64,000 nucleotides of DNA from the NCBI GenBank assembly GCA_038380795.1, contig CM076279.1, forward strand, positions 9,439,001-9,503,000, in the 5' to 3' direction. The position numbers and the translations under genes are program-made. This DNA is from Pyrocephalus nanus (Eukaryota; Chordata; Aves; Passeriformes; Tyrannidae). The notes under the pieces are model-generated. The model was not told the DNA's origin and searched no databases. It saw only the letters and a program-made list of their open reading frames with translations. Position 1 is the first letter of the stretch. Each line of letters begins with the position of its first letter. Of this stretch, positions 11,501-22,982 are shown piece after piece.

Positions 11501-14500
11501 TGAGCCCTAGGAATGAGGAGTGATCACTTAAAATGAAATTTGAGCCAAGTTTCAGCTTCCCTTGAGGTTCAAAAACACGTCAGTTAGCTTTAAAGCTGCC
11601 AGATGTTTGGGACACAGCCCCTTTCCCTCTTTTTGAGGGTTAAAAAAGAGCTGGGTGCTCCAGAATTTGTGGTGGGCACCTTGTGCAACCCAGCATGGAG
11701 CTGGGATGGATGAGCAGGACTGGGAAGAACATGAGGATCATCCTGTGCCTGGAGAACCTCATGGAGCTGGGAAAAGGGGCTCAGAGAAGAGCAACACTGG
11801 GATAAGGAATTTTTTGCAGCATTTCTGACCTGAGCTGGTCTCTTTGAGCTCCCCACTCTCAGCACTGAGGATGGACCAGCACAGTTTGGTCCCCTTGGCA
11901 GCAGACATGGCCAAGTTGTACTTTGACCAGTCTCATCTATTAAAACCAGTCCTGTGATGAAGTAAAATGAATCCTCTGAAGGCCATGCTGTAGCTGGAGA
12001 GGGTCTTGCACTAAAATGGGGGTGGAAAAGCTGCTTCCTGCAGCCATAAGTCTTCATTTCTGAGAAGCAATATGGGAGAGGTTTGCAAAATGATGAAAGT
12101 GGCAAATCAGCAGATTCAAAGGGGAATTTTTAGAAGTCATGCACAGCAGCTTCATAAATGGACATTAAAGCAAATGGGCAGGGCTGTGGCTCCAGAATCC
12201 ACCTTCAGCAGCTGTGGATGCCTGATGGTTCAAAGGGAAGTGTCTGCAGAAGTGGTCAGGCTCGTGGGCTCTCTCCAAACAGCATCTCCTGCTGCCACCG
12301 TCAGACAGATGATCCTTTGAGCCATTTTCATGTGTTACAAAGCAGCTTTAGGAGGTGTGGAAGAGGAAAACAGAGGTTTACATTTAGGCTCTGTGCTAAG
12401 GGCAAAGATTTTGCTGGCAAATCCAGTTGAGCTCAGTCCAAACTCCTTTGCTGAAGAGCAGCCCAGAGATGGCAGGTAGATCTCTTTTCCATGTGGAAAG
12501 CTGCAGGGAAAGGGCAGATGTCAGGCTGGTGTCAAGTGTTTCATACATTTGGAAACATTCAGGTTTTATATTGAATCGGAGCTTTAATTAGCTGTTTTTT
12601 AATCACGCTGAACACTTGGGGAAAAAAAAAATCACCTTTTTATTAGATTGGCTTTTGCAATTTCTCAGCCCTACTCGAGGCAGGGGAACCTGCAGCAGTG
12701 CTTTAGCCTTGCAAATCCATCAGCTCTTCTTGCACAGGCTGACAAGCTGTGCTGTGTGTTTGCTGACTTAGGAGCTGAAGCAGCTAGAGGAGGAAAAGAG
12801 CAAAGCAGAGCAGAGCCTTAAGGTTTGTCATTTATCTGAGGGGATGTGCATTCATCTGCTCTCTAGGAGTAGCAGCATTTTAAGAGACTCTAAGCACGAA
12901 ATGATTAATCAAACAGAAAGAAAAGGGTGTTTCAGAGAGTCTGGCAAGGCATACTTGAGAAACTGTGCTTTCCATCCCATTGAAATGTAAATACTCCAAA
13001 ACACAGTCCCTTCAAAAGCCCAGCGTTATTTGTTTCAGGGGATCTTTGTTGAGTGGTTATTCCCTTTTTTTCCCTGTGATCACTGGCTAGGTGGGGAGTG
13101 TTTCTGCCTGAGCAAGGCAGTAAGAGAATTAAATTAATGTCACACCACAAAAGACACCATGGCTCAATTTACAAACGATTTGGCTCTTTATCATGAGGGA
13201 TTTTCGTGTTATGTCTCTTTTTGCAGCCCCAGCCTTCTGACACCGAAGTGGCAAAATCCATTTCAGATGTGACAGCTGTAAACGGCCTGGAGTCAAAGTG
13301 ATTTCATTTTTTAGACACATTTAAAGAAGGAAAAAAAAACCCCCTCAGACTGTGTTTGAGATGCATTTACACTCCCTGTCCTCGAGCAGCTCCTCTGCAG
13401 GGATCCCTGAGCTCTGGGAAAGGGTGCTGGTTCATCAGGCTGGGCTTTGGCAGCACCCACAGTGACTTTCAGAGAAGCCCAGCTGTTGGCACATCTGCAG
13501 GTCCTGACAAAGCTTGGTTTGGGAATAAAACCAAATCTTACTCCAAAGTTGGGGAGTAAAAAAACAGAGAGAGGGGTAAACATCAGTGCTAATGGGTCAG
13601 GAAGTACTGTAGAATAAATATCCCTCCCTTGTGCAACATTTGTGTAAATTAGCTCAGAATGAAGCCTTGGGTTCCCCAAAACTCGGCCTTAAATGTGTTT
13701 TGGACCACATAGATCCAAGGAGAAGGGAATGGGAGCAATTGTATCTCTCCAATTGCACCACTGTCTGTGCCCCCTGATCTCACTGGGTTTTGGTTTTAGT
13801 GGGACTTGCTAAAGCTGGATTGGACTGATCTGAACTTTTTTTTGGGCATGGAAAGAGAGAAATTATTGCAATGGATTTGATTTGGGGTTTTTGTTTTTCC
13901 TTTTGACCATCTGGTCCTGAGTCATTCTGCTGGATTTCAGTTTTTAATTCTTTCAAATTCTTTCTATAAATGAAGTTTGTTCTCACTTCAAAAATAAGGG
14001 CACTCTTTTAAAAGAAAACTGAAGTATTTTGCTTTGAAACACCAATAATTTTATTGTATGGTTGGTGATTTTTTTTCCCAAGCAAGATATATTTCAAATT
14101 TGAACAGTTTGAGTTTGCAGAAAAGTGTGCTTTTTTGATGGATAACACACTCACTGGAAATGCTTGCCCAGCTCCAGATGGCAAATAACACCTCTGGGAG
14201 GTAGCTGGGATGATATACCTTGAAATCACCCCCAGAGCTGGCTGGGGGAGCTGGGGGACATTCAGGGCTGGGGTTGCCCAAGCCCTGAGGTGACATATGG
14301 GCAGGGGACCAGAGGGGCCAGATGCAGGGACATGTGATTTACTGCCTTGCCTGGGGAGATGGGCCTGACAGGGGCTGTGCTTGGACAGCAGGGCCCAAAT
14401 TAAACTCTTTTGTGGTGACGACTCTGAATTTGCTGTGGGGAAGCAGCACATCCCCAGTTTTGCCTCTGGCTCCAAGCTGCCTTTTTCCCCCTCTGGTTGC

Positions 14501-14780
14501 AGCTTGTAGGCTGTTACATGAGGGTAGGCTTTGGTCCCAAGGAGATTTTTATTTCTTTGGGTAAAAGGCCAAAATTAATATCGGTTTATAGTAATTTACG
14601 GTGACCCAGAGAGGTCTATCATGCCAAAGGCAACAGCTTTCACCCACGAAGCACCTCCAGTGGCCCCACTGATGGGAATGGCAGGGATCCTGTAACTTTT
14701 ATGGAGTCAGGCTTTTGCCCTACTGCTCCATGAATGGAGCTTGGATGTCTGCAAAGGAGGTAATTCTGGGATTAACAGCG
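8537..14780. other. Non-coding interval with simple repeats
   Basis: No gene recognised over about 6.2 kb. Simple sequence: G11 at 8684-8694; T15 at 9485-9499 followed by three GATGTA-like units near 9503-9518; a long T-rich pyrimidine tract at 11247-11308 containing CTATTTT repeats; T12 at 11350-11361. Stretches near 9060-9170 and 12560-12610 are AT-rich with homeodomain-like words but give no firm call. The 171-codon frame at 11590-12105 minus has no family features. Confidence 0.5.
11247..11308. repeat. T-rich polypyrimidine tract
   Basis: About 60 bases are almost all T on the plus strand, interrupted by CTTC and by two CTATTTT units, ending in five C. It is low-complexity sequence of the kind that stops exact assembly and can host replication slippage. 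Confidence 0.85.
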
Positions 14781-15037
14781 AGACTTTTGGGTACTCCTCC
14801 CTTTAATATTTAGGAAACTTTGAACTGGAAGTTCCTCAACGACTGTTCTTAGCACAAAGGCACAAAATTCAGGTTTGATTGCCAGTTGAAATGGCAGTTG
14901 GCTCCTTAATTCTTTCCTTTCTTTTATTTTTCTTTTTTTTTTCCTTTCTTCCCCATTAGAAAAAAAAAAATGCAACTGTGGGAACACTGCTTGGTTAGAA
15001 GCGAGCAAAGCCCTGAAGTGGACTGTGTGGTTCTGAT
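14781..15037 (-). repeat. Inverted repeat pair 1, left arm
   Basis: The reverse complement of this segment aligns along its whole length with 16013-16278. Shared words in order on that strand are 'ccacac.gtccac.tcagg', 'ttctaaccaag.agtg.tcc', 'cacagttgcattttt', 'atggggaagaaag', an A-rich middle, 'atttcaactggcaat', 'aaacctgaattttgtgcctt' and 'agtttcctaaatattaaagg'. The last ~140 bases are about 90% identical by eye; the A-rich middle differs in length and in interruptions. I recognise no repeat family. Confidence 0.88.
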
Positions 15038-15057
15038 CAGGAATAAACTGCATGTAA

Positions 15058-15165
15058 AAAGGCTGGTAATCCAGAGATCTGGGTGACAATCCTAATTCTC
15101 CTGCAGGATTTCTACATGATATTAGATAGTGCTCTTAATGACTCTCTCCCTCTCTTTCCACGGCT
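15058..15165 (+). mobile_element. Possible MIR-like SINE fragment
   Basis: The order 'ggtaatccagagatctgggt' (15063), 'caatcctaattctcctgc' and then 'gtgctcttaatgactctct' resembles the MIR head and core ('...atctgggttcaaatcc', '...caagtcacttaatctctct'). It is strongly diverged and short. It lies just inside the left arm of inverted repeat pair 1. Confidence 0.35.
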
Positions 15166-16012
15166 GATGGATGACGCTCAGCCCACGCACACAAGGGCTG
15201 GCAGGTTCAACTGTCTTAACGTTTGCAAAGCTTTTTGAAACCTTGATCTGTGGGTTGGTTCATCAGAGCCCGTGTGAGGAGCCCTGTGTGTCTGGGTGAT
15301 GGATGCAGGGAGAAGGAGGAGGAGGGTGGAGCTCGGGCAGCATGGGGCTGTGAAATCACAGCGTGAGGACTCGTGTGGAAGGGCTCGTGCTTGGCTTTGT
15401 CTGGAGGGCTCTTCTTCCCCTTGCTATGCCTTTCTCTGAAGGGCAGAGCTCAGGGGCGAGGTGAGAGGAGCAAATTCTGTGCCTGGTGCTGCTGTGCTGG
15501 CAGGCAGCTCGTGTCCATCGTCTCACTTTCACGGCGGTGCCGAGTCCCCACGAACGGAGCCGGGAATGCAATAACAGCAAAACATGCTCCTTTAACCTAC
15601 CCGGCACCAGCGTGTAAAATAATACCCCAGATAGGTACCCTGAATGCTTTTATAATTTATTCATTCAACAATTTCTTTTGATGTAGTTAATGTTGTATTT
15701 CCCTGGCCGGGGCCCGGCATGTGAAGCGTGAGAAATCCTTATGGACAGATTGCTTTGCCTTTCCGAAAACAAACTCGTGTCTCTGCCGAGTGGCCTAAAT
15801 GAGCTGACTCCTCTGGGAAGAGCTCACACCTCAGGGGATGCACAGGCTGGTTGCTGGAGTGCTCAGGCTCGCCTGGAACCAGGGAAAGGGTAAAACAGGC
15901 CAGTACCCAGGGAATCCTGATCCATTTTATCCAGATCGGCACCTGAGCTGCTCTTTCTCTCCTCCAGGATTTTGAATGTTTGTAAATAAATGGAGGAAAA
16001 GCATGGTTGAGC
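15166..16012. other. Spacer of inverted repeat pair 1; candidate regulatory block
   Basis: No gene. Around 15530-15720 the sequence keeps many CpGs ('tcacggcggtgccgagtcc', 'gccggggcccggcatg') next to AT-rich words ('tttataatttattcattca', about 15650), a texture seen in conserved regulatory DNA. No terminal structures of a transposon and no transposase-like frame were seen, so the spacer does not look like the body of a DNA transposon. Confidence 0.35.
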
Positions 16013-16278
16013 TTTCAGGACCACACTGTCCACCTCAGGCCTTGGCTCATGGGAAGGTTTCTAACCAAGGAGTGCTCCCACAGTTGCATTTTTTCCAATG
16101 GGGAAGAAAGAATAAGGGGAAAAAAAAAAAAAAAAAAAGGAAAAGGTGAGAATTAAGGAACCCAAATTTCAACTGGCAATTAAACCTGAATTTTGTGCCT
16201 TTGTGCTACGAACAGTCACTGAGAAACTTCCAAATCACAGTTTCCTAAATATTAAAGGGAGGAGTACCCCAAAGTCTT
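16013..16278 (+). repeat. Inverted repeat pair 1, right arm
   Basis: This is the partner of 14781-15037 in opposite orientation, 975 bases away. It contains an A19 run at 16120-16138 where the other arm has an A-rich stretch broken by G and T. Homology starts at 'tcaggaccacac' and ends at 'aaagtctt'. The flanking bases of the two arms do not match and I see no target-site duplication. Confidence 0.88.
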
Positions 16279-17177
16279 CACTAGATTGTATCCATGAAAA
16301 CCTTTCTTTTCTTCCACCTCTTTTCTCCACTAAGAGACGTCACTTGTACAAAACTTGACTTTTATCCTTATCCTTCTGTCGTGCTTTGTGCTGCCTTGGT
16401 CCTCTTGCAGCAGTGAGTGGTTTTCTCCAGTTGAATCTGATCAATTAGACTTCCGTTAATCTGGGCCAAATCCTTGAAATGCCAATTTAGAGAAAACAAA
16501 GGGGATGAATGTAAGTCAATGGTTTTGCTCTTGGAGGGAAATTTTTATTCTTCGACTTTTCATGGCCTGGAGATTTCCAATTCCCAATTCATCCTAGTCC
16601 ACTGAAGAAACCTGAGGTATTTTGAAACAGAGTGGTCCCTGAAATTATGTTTTACCCCTGGAGTGAGAACTCCAAGGGTAAGTGTTAATCTCAATCTGAT
16701 TTCATGTGCAAAACAGCTGCTTGGATCTCTCGCCCTGCATCTGTCTCAGATGGGGCTGGTTTCAACCACTCGGTTTAGTGCAGCCAGAAAGTTCATTTAG
16801 TGCATATTGGGAAATTCCTCAAACACCATGAGACTTAACACCATTTTTTCCATCAAACCCTTGGAGTTTGTGTTGATATTTAGAGGTGTGAGACTGCAGG
16901 GCTGGGGAGTGGAATGTTTCACTAATTTATTGGAGGGAGCTGATCTGGGGTGTTATCTCCATAGACCAAGCTGTTATTGTTTCACTTACAGGCTAAGTGC
17001 AATATAACTCAAAGTCACAAAGCATTCCCTGTAATGCAAACCCCACAACACTCTCCTGTGGCTGACACCTGAGGTAAAGAATGTGTCTGCCAGGCTCCTT
17101 GAATAATTTGCCAGTGTATTCTAATTGGGTTTATACAAGGCCCAGGTTTATTTATAGATGTGCTTTCAAGTGCATTA
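16279..17177. other. Non-coding interval, nothing recognised
   Basis: AT-leaning sequence without a gene or known repeat. Confidence 0.5.
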
Positions 17178-17385
17178 CCCAGCGGTGAGGGTGCTATTTG
17201 GGAGCTGGGAGATGTGAGCTCTTGGGCTGACTTTGCTCCTGCCTCTGCTGTGATTTTGGGTGAGTCTTTGATGACAGGAGTGCCCCTGGGTCCTGCCTGG
17301 GTCTCACAGCCCAGCGTTACCCCGGTGCAGACGGTGGGAAATGTCAGCAACGTAATTAGAGTTACAGAAACATTAATGTTCCTTC
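17178..17385 (+). mobile_element. Possible MIR-like SINE
   Basis: The head 'agcggtgagggtgctatttg' followed by 'ggagctgggagatgtgagct' (17202) resembles the tRNA-derived MIR head (gtggttagggtgct...tgggagacctgggttc). 'tgctgtgattttgggtgagt' (17246) resembles the core 'tgtgtgaccttgggcaagtc'. Later 'cagcgttacccc' and 'ggtgggaaatg' sit where the core's 'cagtttcccc...aaaatgggg' would be. The right boundary is uncertain. Confidence 0.45.
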
Positions 17386-18606
17386 AAGTGCAAGGTCTGG
17401 GAAGTCTGGTGGTGAGAGAATCGCTCTCTTTGGCTCAGAGGAGGAAACGAGGGTCAAAAAGCACAGAGCTGTTGCTTTTGAGTTCCCAGGGCTCTGTGCA
17501 GGGAGGTTTCCAGGAGGAAAGCTCAGCAGAAGGGAGGGAGGACCCAGCTGGCTCCGTGTGAAACAAGGGCTGGTTGCTAGAACCTGATAACAACTTGGTT
17601 CAGCACAAGAGTTGTGTCATTTCAGTCCCCTGAGCAGCTCTTTCAGGGAGACAGAATTCCAGCTCAGGTTGGTCCTGCCAGTCCCAGGACTCCCCAGCAC
17701 ACTTGGTTTTAAGGCACAGGCTGGGTCTGTGTGGGAAAGTGCTGCAGAAAATGAGCAGCAGTCGAAAATGGGGTGAAGGGCATCAGCACTTGCTGCATAC
17801 CAGTGTCTCTGTTACAGCTAATCTATAAAAAAAAAAAATCTATAAAGAATGAGGGTATTGCAGAGAGGGACAGAACTGAGTAGGAGATGGGGCAGATGGG
17901 AAAGCAGCAGGAGAATGATCAGCCCCCGAGCGCTCAGACGTGCTCGGAGAAGGGCTGCTGGGCAGGAGCAGAGCCTGGGGCTTCCAGCAGCTTTGGCTCC
18001 TCTCCAGTGGCTTTGCAGGTGATTGAGAAATGTTCCTGTGATAAATGGTCACGTCAGGGCCCTGACCAGTGATGGACTCGAAGGGCAGGAAGGGGCTGAG
18101 GGGTTATGTACACCCAGCCCAGGCAGCAGCCACATCTCCCCTGTGTGACTGAAGCCAGCCAACCATTGTGCACTGCAAGAAGGTCAGGGTTTGACCTCGG
18201 GGTTGTTAACTGGGATATCTCATGCCAGCAGATGGGCTACATGTACACATGGGTTGTGTTTTCTTCCTCCCTCTCCTCCTCCCTTGCTGTTGGCTGGTTC
18301 TGCCTTTTTTGGGGAAAAAAAAAATAAAAAAAAACAGCTCTGATTTGTTTTCCCATTTGCCCCCAGGGCAGCACAGAGCAGGTGTAATGCACCAAAGATG
18401 GGTGGGCTTGGGTGTTTCAGGGGCGTTGTTGCTCCTGCCCCACACAGTAAAATCTAAGACCTCTTTGACATAGGACCAAAAAGCTGGTTTAGGTCTCAGT
18501 CCTACTGAAACCCTGGTCTGAAGATGGCTGATGGGCTGAGAGCAAGGCAAGCGAGCTGGGAGGACACAAAAAGGAGCTTCAAGATCCTGCCTTGCATATA
18601 AACCAG

Positions 18607-18640
<34 letters not shown>

Positions 18641-19987
18641 GAAGAAGAAAACCCAAAGCCCAATCCCACTCGCTGCTTTTTATGGGGCTGGAGGAGGTTA
18701 CTCAGTAACCTGCGTGTTCACAAAGGCACTTTTGTTCCTAATGGCTCCTGAAATGTTACGACCTAATGTGTAACCTCAGCGTTTACTGGTGTAGCAGCAT
18801 CGGGGTTACTCTGTAAGGACATGAAATTGCTGCTTCTTAATGACACTGCAGGGCAGTGGCCCTGGCACCTGCTCCGGGGAGGAGTGCCCTGCCCACCTGA
18901 GCGTGACAGCAGCGGCTCCTCCGGGCTCAGGGCAGGGCACAACCACCCAAGGGCCTCGTGGATGGGGGTGGCTGGCCCTCAAAATCCTGCTCTGTGCACG
19001 GGATGGGACAGAGGAGCTCAGGAGGGCTCCAAAAATGTCATGATGGGGAGCCACCTGAACTCACCTGGGAGCTGCCAGGTGGGGACTGGACTGTCCCTGC
19101 AGCCAGAGGTGGTGGCTTGTTGAGGAAAGTGCAAGTTTTATTGCCCTTCTGAGGTGCTTTAGATCTTTGAGCAGTTGGCTTTGAGCAAAGGAGAGGCATC
19201 CCTGTTAGAGACAGGCTCCCTCCTCTCCACAGGAAAACAGAATGGGAAAACTGAAACCATCCATTGGAGAACTAGGTGCAAAACTTATGCTTTATCTCCT
19301 TCCCCAGCCCAAGCCTGAGCCCTCCTTATTACCTGAAGTTGTGACTGTCACTGATACTGAGAGACACTGTTTGCTTTTCTAATCCCAGCAGGGGATTAGC
19401 TGGAAGCACAGGGACCAGGAGCCTTCATAATACCAGACCTAGGCAGCGAAACTGCAGCTGATGCTGTTATTCAACTCAGTAACCGAGGCTTTGAGGAATT
19501 ATTCTGCATTATTTGCTTCTCTTGTATCGCATGGCAGGAAGCGCCACAGGATAATTACTCACATTAGAAATGCTTCCTTTGGTCTGTTTGGAACATTTCA
19601 CGTTTCATCTTCCCGGCTGCCCCGTGTCAGAGCAGGGTCCTGGGGGCTGCAGGGCTCTTTTTTGGGGGGTGTTGCCATGGAGGGGCCTCCTGGAAGGAGC
19701 TGAGAGAGACCTAAAATGCTGGTGACACCAGGGCAAAGATCACTGAAGGTGGAGATAAGATGATGCCGTCTGGTCTGTCGCCAGACTTTGTGTTTCCTTG
19801 TCATTTACTGAAAATATCTAATAACAGCCACAGGTTTTGATGTCCTTTGGTGGAAAATTACTTTTCTTAAAGAAGGTGAAGTAAGAAATTAAACGAGGCA
19901 GGAGGGCACAAAACTGCAGAAAAATTAAATTTGTGGACTTTGCTTTCTCTTTTTAACTGGACACACTTTCAATGGTTTTTATCAGGA
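17386..19987. other. Non-coding interval with A runs
   Basis: No gene recognised. A27 lies at 18611-18637, with a shorter A run near 17827-17838 and an A-rich stretch near 18315-18334. The block at 18660-18800 is repeat-free, with CpGs and words such as 'gttactcagtaac' (an inverted repeat); nothing further can be said. Open frames at 18.8-19.1 kb on both strands overlap each other and look like GC-rich chance frames. Confidence 0.5.
18611..18637 (+). repeat. Poly(A) run, 27 bases
   Basis: Uninterrupted A27 followed by GGAGAAGAAGAAA. There is no AATAAA in the 30 bases upstream ('tgcatataaaccaggttt'), so it is not a convincing retrocopy tail. Confidence 0.9.
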
Positions 19988-20143
19988 TGCCACATCCCTG
20001 GGAGTGTTCAAAGTCAGGTTGGACAGTATTTGGAGCAACCTGGGCTAGTGGAAGGTGTCCTTGTCCATGGCAGAGGGGTGGAATGAGATGAGCTTTAAGA
20101 TCCCTTCCAACCCAAACCATTCTGTGCCTCTGTAATTCTATGA
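19988..20143 (+). mobile_element. CR1 LINE 3' end, ~155 bp
   Basis: Starts at 'gccacatccctgggagtgtt', runs through 'ggagcaacctgggctagtgg' and 'agatcccttccaacccaaac', and ends with a decayed octamer tail ('attctgtgcc', then 'taattctatgat'). It has more substitutions than the young copies, for example 'aaagtcaggttggacagtat'. Confidence 0.9.
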
Positions 20144-22180
20144 TCATTTTATTTCATAAAATCCAAGTTTAGAGGAAAAACATACTTTTAGCTCATTTCT
20201 ACTCAATTCTGCTCCTGCCCAAGGACCTGTCAAGGACCTCTGGGGCACCATCTGTGGTGTGTGGTCAAGCAGTGCCTGTCCAGGCTGTGCCCCCCTGCCG
20301 GGGGTCTGGAGATCTGGTGTTAATTCCACACAAATCTGCTCATTCCTAAGGAAAATTCCCGAATAGGAGCAGCAGTGACTTACCCCCAAGTGCAAACTCC
20401 AGCATGTGGGGTGAGGTGAACATCCCCTTCCTGGCAGCAGCAGGAGTGGTTTTCCACTCACGTGTCCGTGGGTTTGTTTCACATGGACGCTCCTGACCTT
20501 GTTTACTTTTGCCTTTATCTTCCCAGCCTTCCCACAAATATTATGGCATTTGTCAGAATACACCAATTAAGTGGCCAGAGCCCTTAATGAAGACCTTGAC
20601 TTTTCTTTAACCTTCCTGAGGAATTGCTCATTAGTGGGAAATGTTGCTGCTGGCTTGGACACACGGGCAGAGCCTTCTCCAAACCCACTGTCGGGAGGGA
20701 TGGTGCCAGCTCCCAGCAGTAGGAATTCCACTTGTTTCACTCTTTTGGATCCTGATAGCTTAGAAATGGCAAAAATAGACCTTTGGTGCCCTGCCAATGA
20801 TGTGCACCTGCAAGATCTTTGTAAAGAAATAGCTGAAATAAGCGATTTGCAGAGCGATGGCATCTCTGGGCTTCAGTTCTTTGGCCATAAAGGGATCCCA
20901 GTGATGCACAGGGAGGGGGAGGATCCTTTTGCTTCTCCCCATTCCTTCTCCTTTGCACCTCAGTGAGAAAATGGGTCGTTTTGTCCTGTGCCAAAAGCAG
21001 AATGATAAGAAAATCTTTGATTTCTTTTTTTTCTACTGCCTAATTTTAGACTTCGAGTGCTTTGAACTGTTGGACTCCTAACAGAGAGCACAAGTTTCCT
21101 TTACTCCCTGCATCTCCAGCTGCTCTAATTCCTCATGCAGGCAGAGGACTCTCTTCTCTCAGCTGAGCTATCCCAAAATCAGCAGGTTTCCATTGTTTCT
21201 ACTCCAACCCCAATGAAAGGCACGAAGAGCAGCAACAAAACTCATCCTCCCCTGTACATCCCTGCACTAAACCCTGGGACACACGGGCTTGTAGGTCTGG
21301 CTTGGTTTTCCCTGGATTCTGCAGGTTTCTGTGTGTGTGACGAGGATGTGCCACATCTCCTGCTCTAAGATCTGAACTCCCCAGTGTCCCCCCAGGTTTG
21401 TGTAACACTGGCCACTTGCAGCCCCTGATTGTCTTCCACTATAAACTTTGCATTGTTTAGCCAAAAAGAAAAGAATTAAACCCCACATATACCCATTTCA
21501 CCACAGAGTCCAAATGTGTGTGTGAAGATCCTGTAATGCTTCTGACAGAGAACTGTTTGTAGTGGGGTTTAAAATGAAGCTTTTTTTTTTAGAAAAATAA
21601 ATCTCTAATGCATGCCTGAGAAAACATTTCCTATCTTCCAGGCTGTTTTGTTATCATTTGGAAACAAATAGTTTTGCAAAGCTATTGCAGACAGATCTTG
21701 GAATAATTAGAATCGATGGAACTGAAACACACTGCTTCTCAAGGCTTAATTTTTTTCCCTTCCCTTCTCTACTTATGTTCCACACAGCAATTGTTCCAGT
21801 GGGAAACAGGTGGAAGGAAAACTGAGTTTTCATTCCATTCATTTCTAATTATTGCTTTTAATCTCTAATGGGTGTGGAATGCTTAATCTTTGAACTGTGA
21901 TGTCAAAACATATTTACGAGATAGATCGAATTAAAATAATTCCTCCCCTTTTTTTTTTCTTCCAGCACAGTAATTGCTCTGTTTTATTTATATATCATGG
22001 ACAGATTAACATTTAATCACTTTTGTTGTGTTCATATCCCAAATGACCGTGTGCTGGGCAGAAGGAGGAGATGACACTGCAGCAGGTGCTTTGCTTTGCA
22101 GTTCTGGGGTTGGTGACGTTCTCCTGTACCTGCAAGTGATGGCAACTCAGTGACACAGGACCAGGGTGACTGTGAGGACA
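20144..22180. other. Non-coding interval, nothing firm
   Basis: No gene recognised. A 131-codon plus frame at 20571-20966 has a less biased composition than most chance frames here but no family I can name and no start context or splice signals worth reporting. Short T or A runs occur near 21580 and 21950. Confidence 0.5.
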
Positions 22181-22700
22181 GAGAATCCCAGAATGGTTTG
22201 GGTTGGAAGGGATGTTCAAGATCATCCAGTCTCACCCCCTGCCATGGGCAGGGACACCTTCCATCAGCCCAGGTTGCTCCAAGCCCCATCCAACCTGGCC
22301 TTGGACACTCCCAGGGATGGGGCAGCCACAGCTTCTCTGGGCAACCTGTGCCAGGGCCTGCCCACCCTCACAGGGAACAATTTCTACCTAATATCTAATC
22401 TCAACCCTGTTCTCTGTCAGTTTGAAGCCATTCCCCCTTGTCCTATCACTCCAGGCCTTTGGAAATAGTCTCTTTCCATTGTTCCTGTACCTCCTTCAGG
22501 TCCTGGAAGGCCACAATGAGGTCACCCCGAAGCTTCTCTTCTCGAGGCTGAACAATCCCAGCTCTCTCCCCTTTCCTCCCAGCAGAGCTTCTCCATTCTC
22601 TGCTCATCTTGGTGCCTCCTCTGGACTCTCTGCAGCAGCTCCATGTCCTTGCTGTGCTGTTCCCAGGGCTGGAGGCAGCTCTGCAGGGGGGTCTCCCCTC
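22181..22700 (-). mobile_element. CR1 LINE 3' fragment, ~520 bp, with tail remnant
   Basis: The longest CR1 copy in the window. Its 3' end is at 22181 with an octamer remnant ('gaatcccagaatgg'). It runs through 'tgttcaagatcatccagtc', 'tgtcactccaggcct'-type and 'aaggccacaatgaggtcacc' blocks to 'tgcagcagctccatgtcc' and 'agggctggaggcagctc' near 22680. The minus strand reads a degenerate ORF2 C-terminus (the EEKLRGDLIVAFQDLKE segment lies within 22446-22733). Truncation is at the 5' side near 22700. Confidence 0.95.
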
Positions 22701-22885
22701 AGGATAATCTCTTGTACTGAGAGATGGAACCAAAAATGTGTGTGTTAACCTTTACAGCCTGTTTTGTTTACATTCCTATCTGGGATCTTTGTTGAAATCT
22801 TACGTGGTAAAGAAGCCAAAGTCAAATCTAGATGTGGTCTTGAGCTAGGCTTTGTTTAGACTGAATTTAGAGATGGGTATCTGTG

Positions 22886-22982
22886 TGAGCAACCTGCTCT
22901 AGTGGAAGGTGTCCCTGTCCTTGGCAGGGCATTGGAACCAGATGATCTTCAAGGTCCCTTCCAACCCAAACCATTCTGTGGC
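22886..22982 (+). mobile_element. CR1 LINE 3' terminal fragment, ~97 bp
   Basis: Only the last ~95 bases of a CR1 remain: 'gtgagcaacctgctctagtg', 'aaggtgtccctgtccttggc', 'caaggtcccttccaaccc' and one 'attctgtgg' octamer. It lies 185 bases from the opposite-strand copy ending at 22700. Confidence 0.9.

Noticed and set aside
14781..16278. DNA transposon with long terminal inverted repeats
   Set aside because: No transposase-like frame in the spacer and no target-site duplication; the spacer looks like ordinary, partly CpG-rich sequence.
18611..18637. Processed pseudogene tail
   Set aside because: No AATAAA upstream and no recognisable gene sequence before the A run; same for the other long A/T runs.
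20571..20966. 131-codon plus frame with fairly even composition
   Set aside because: No family, no splice context, not supported by anything else.
22166..22468. Apparent protein family repeated across the window ('...LALDTSRDGAATASLGNLC...')
   Set aside because: Same CR1 3' end read in antisense frames at 2.5, 8.4, 22.2, 31.4, 33.8, 48.2 and 54.0 kb; not a gene family.
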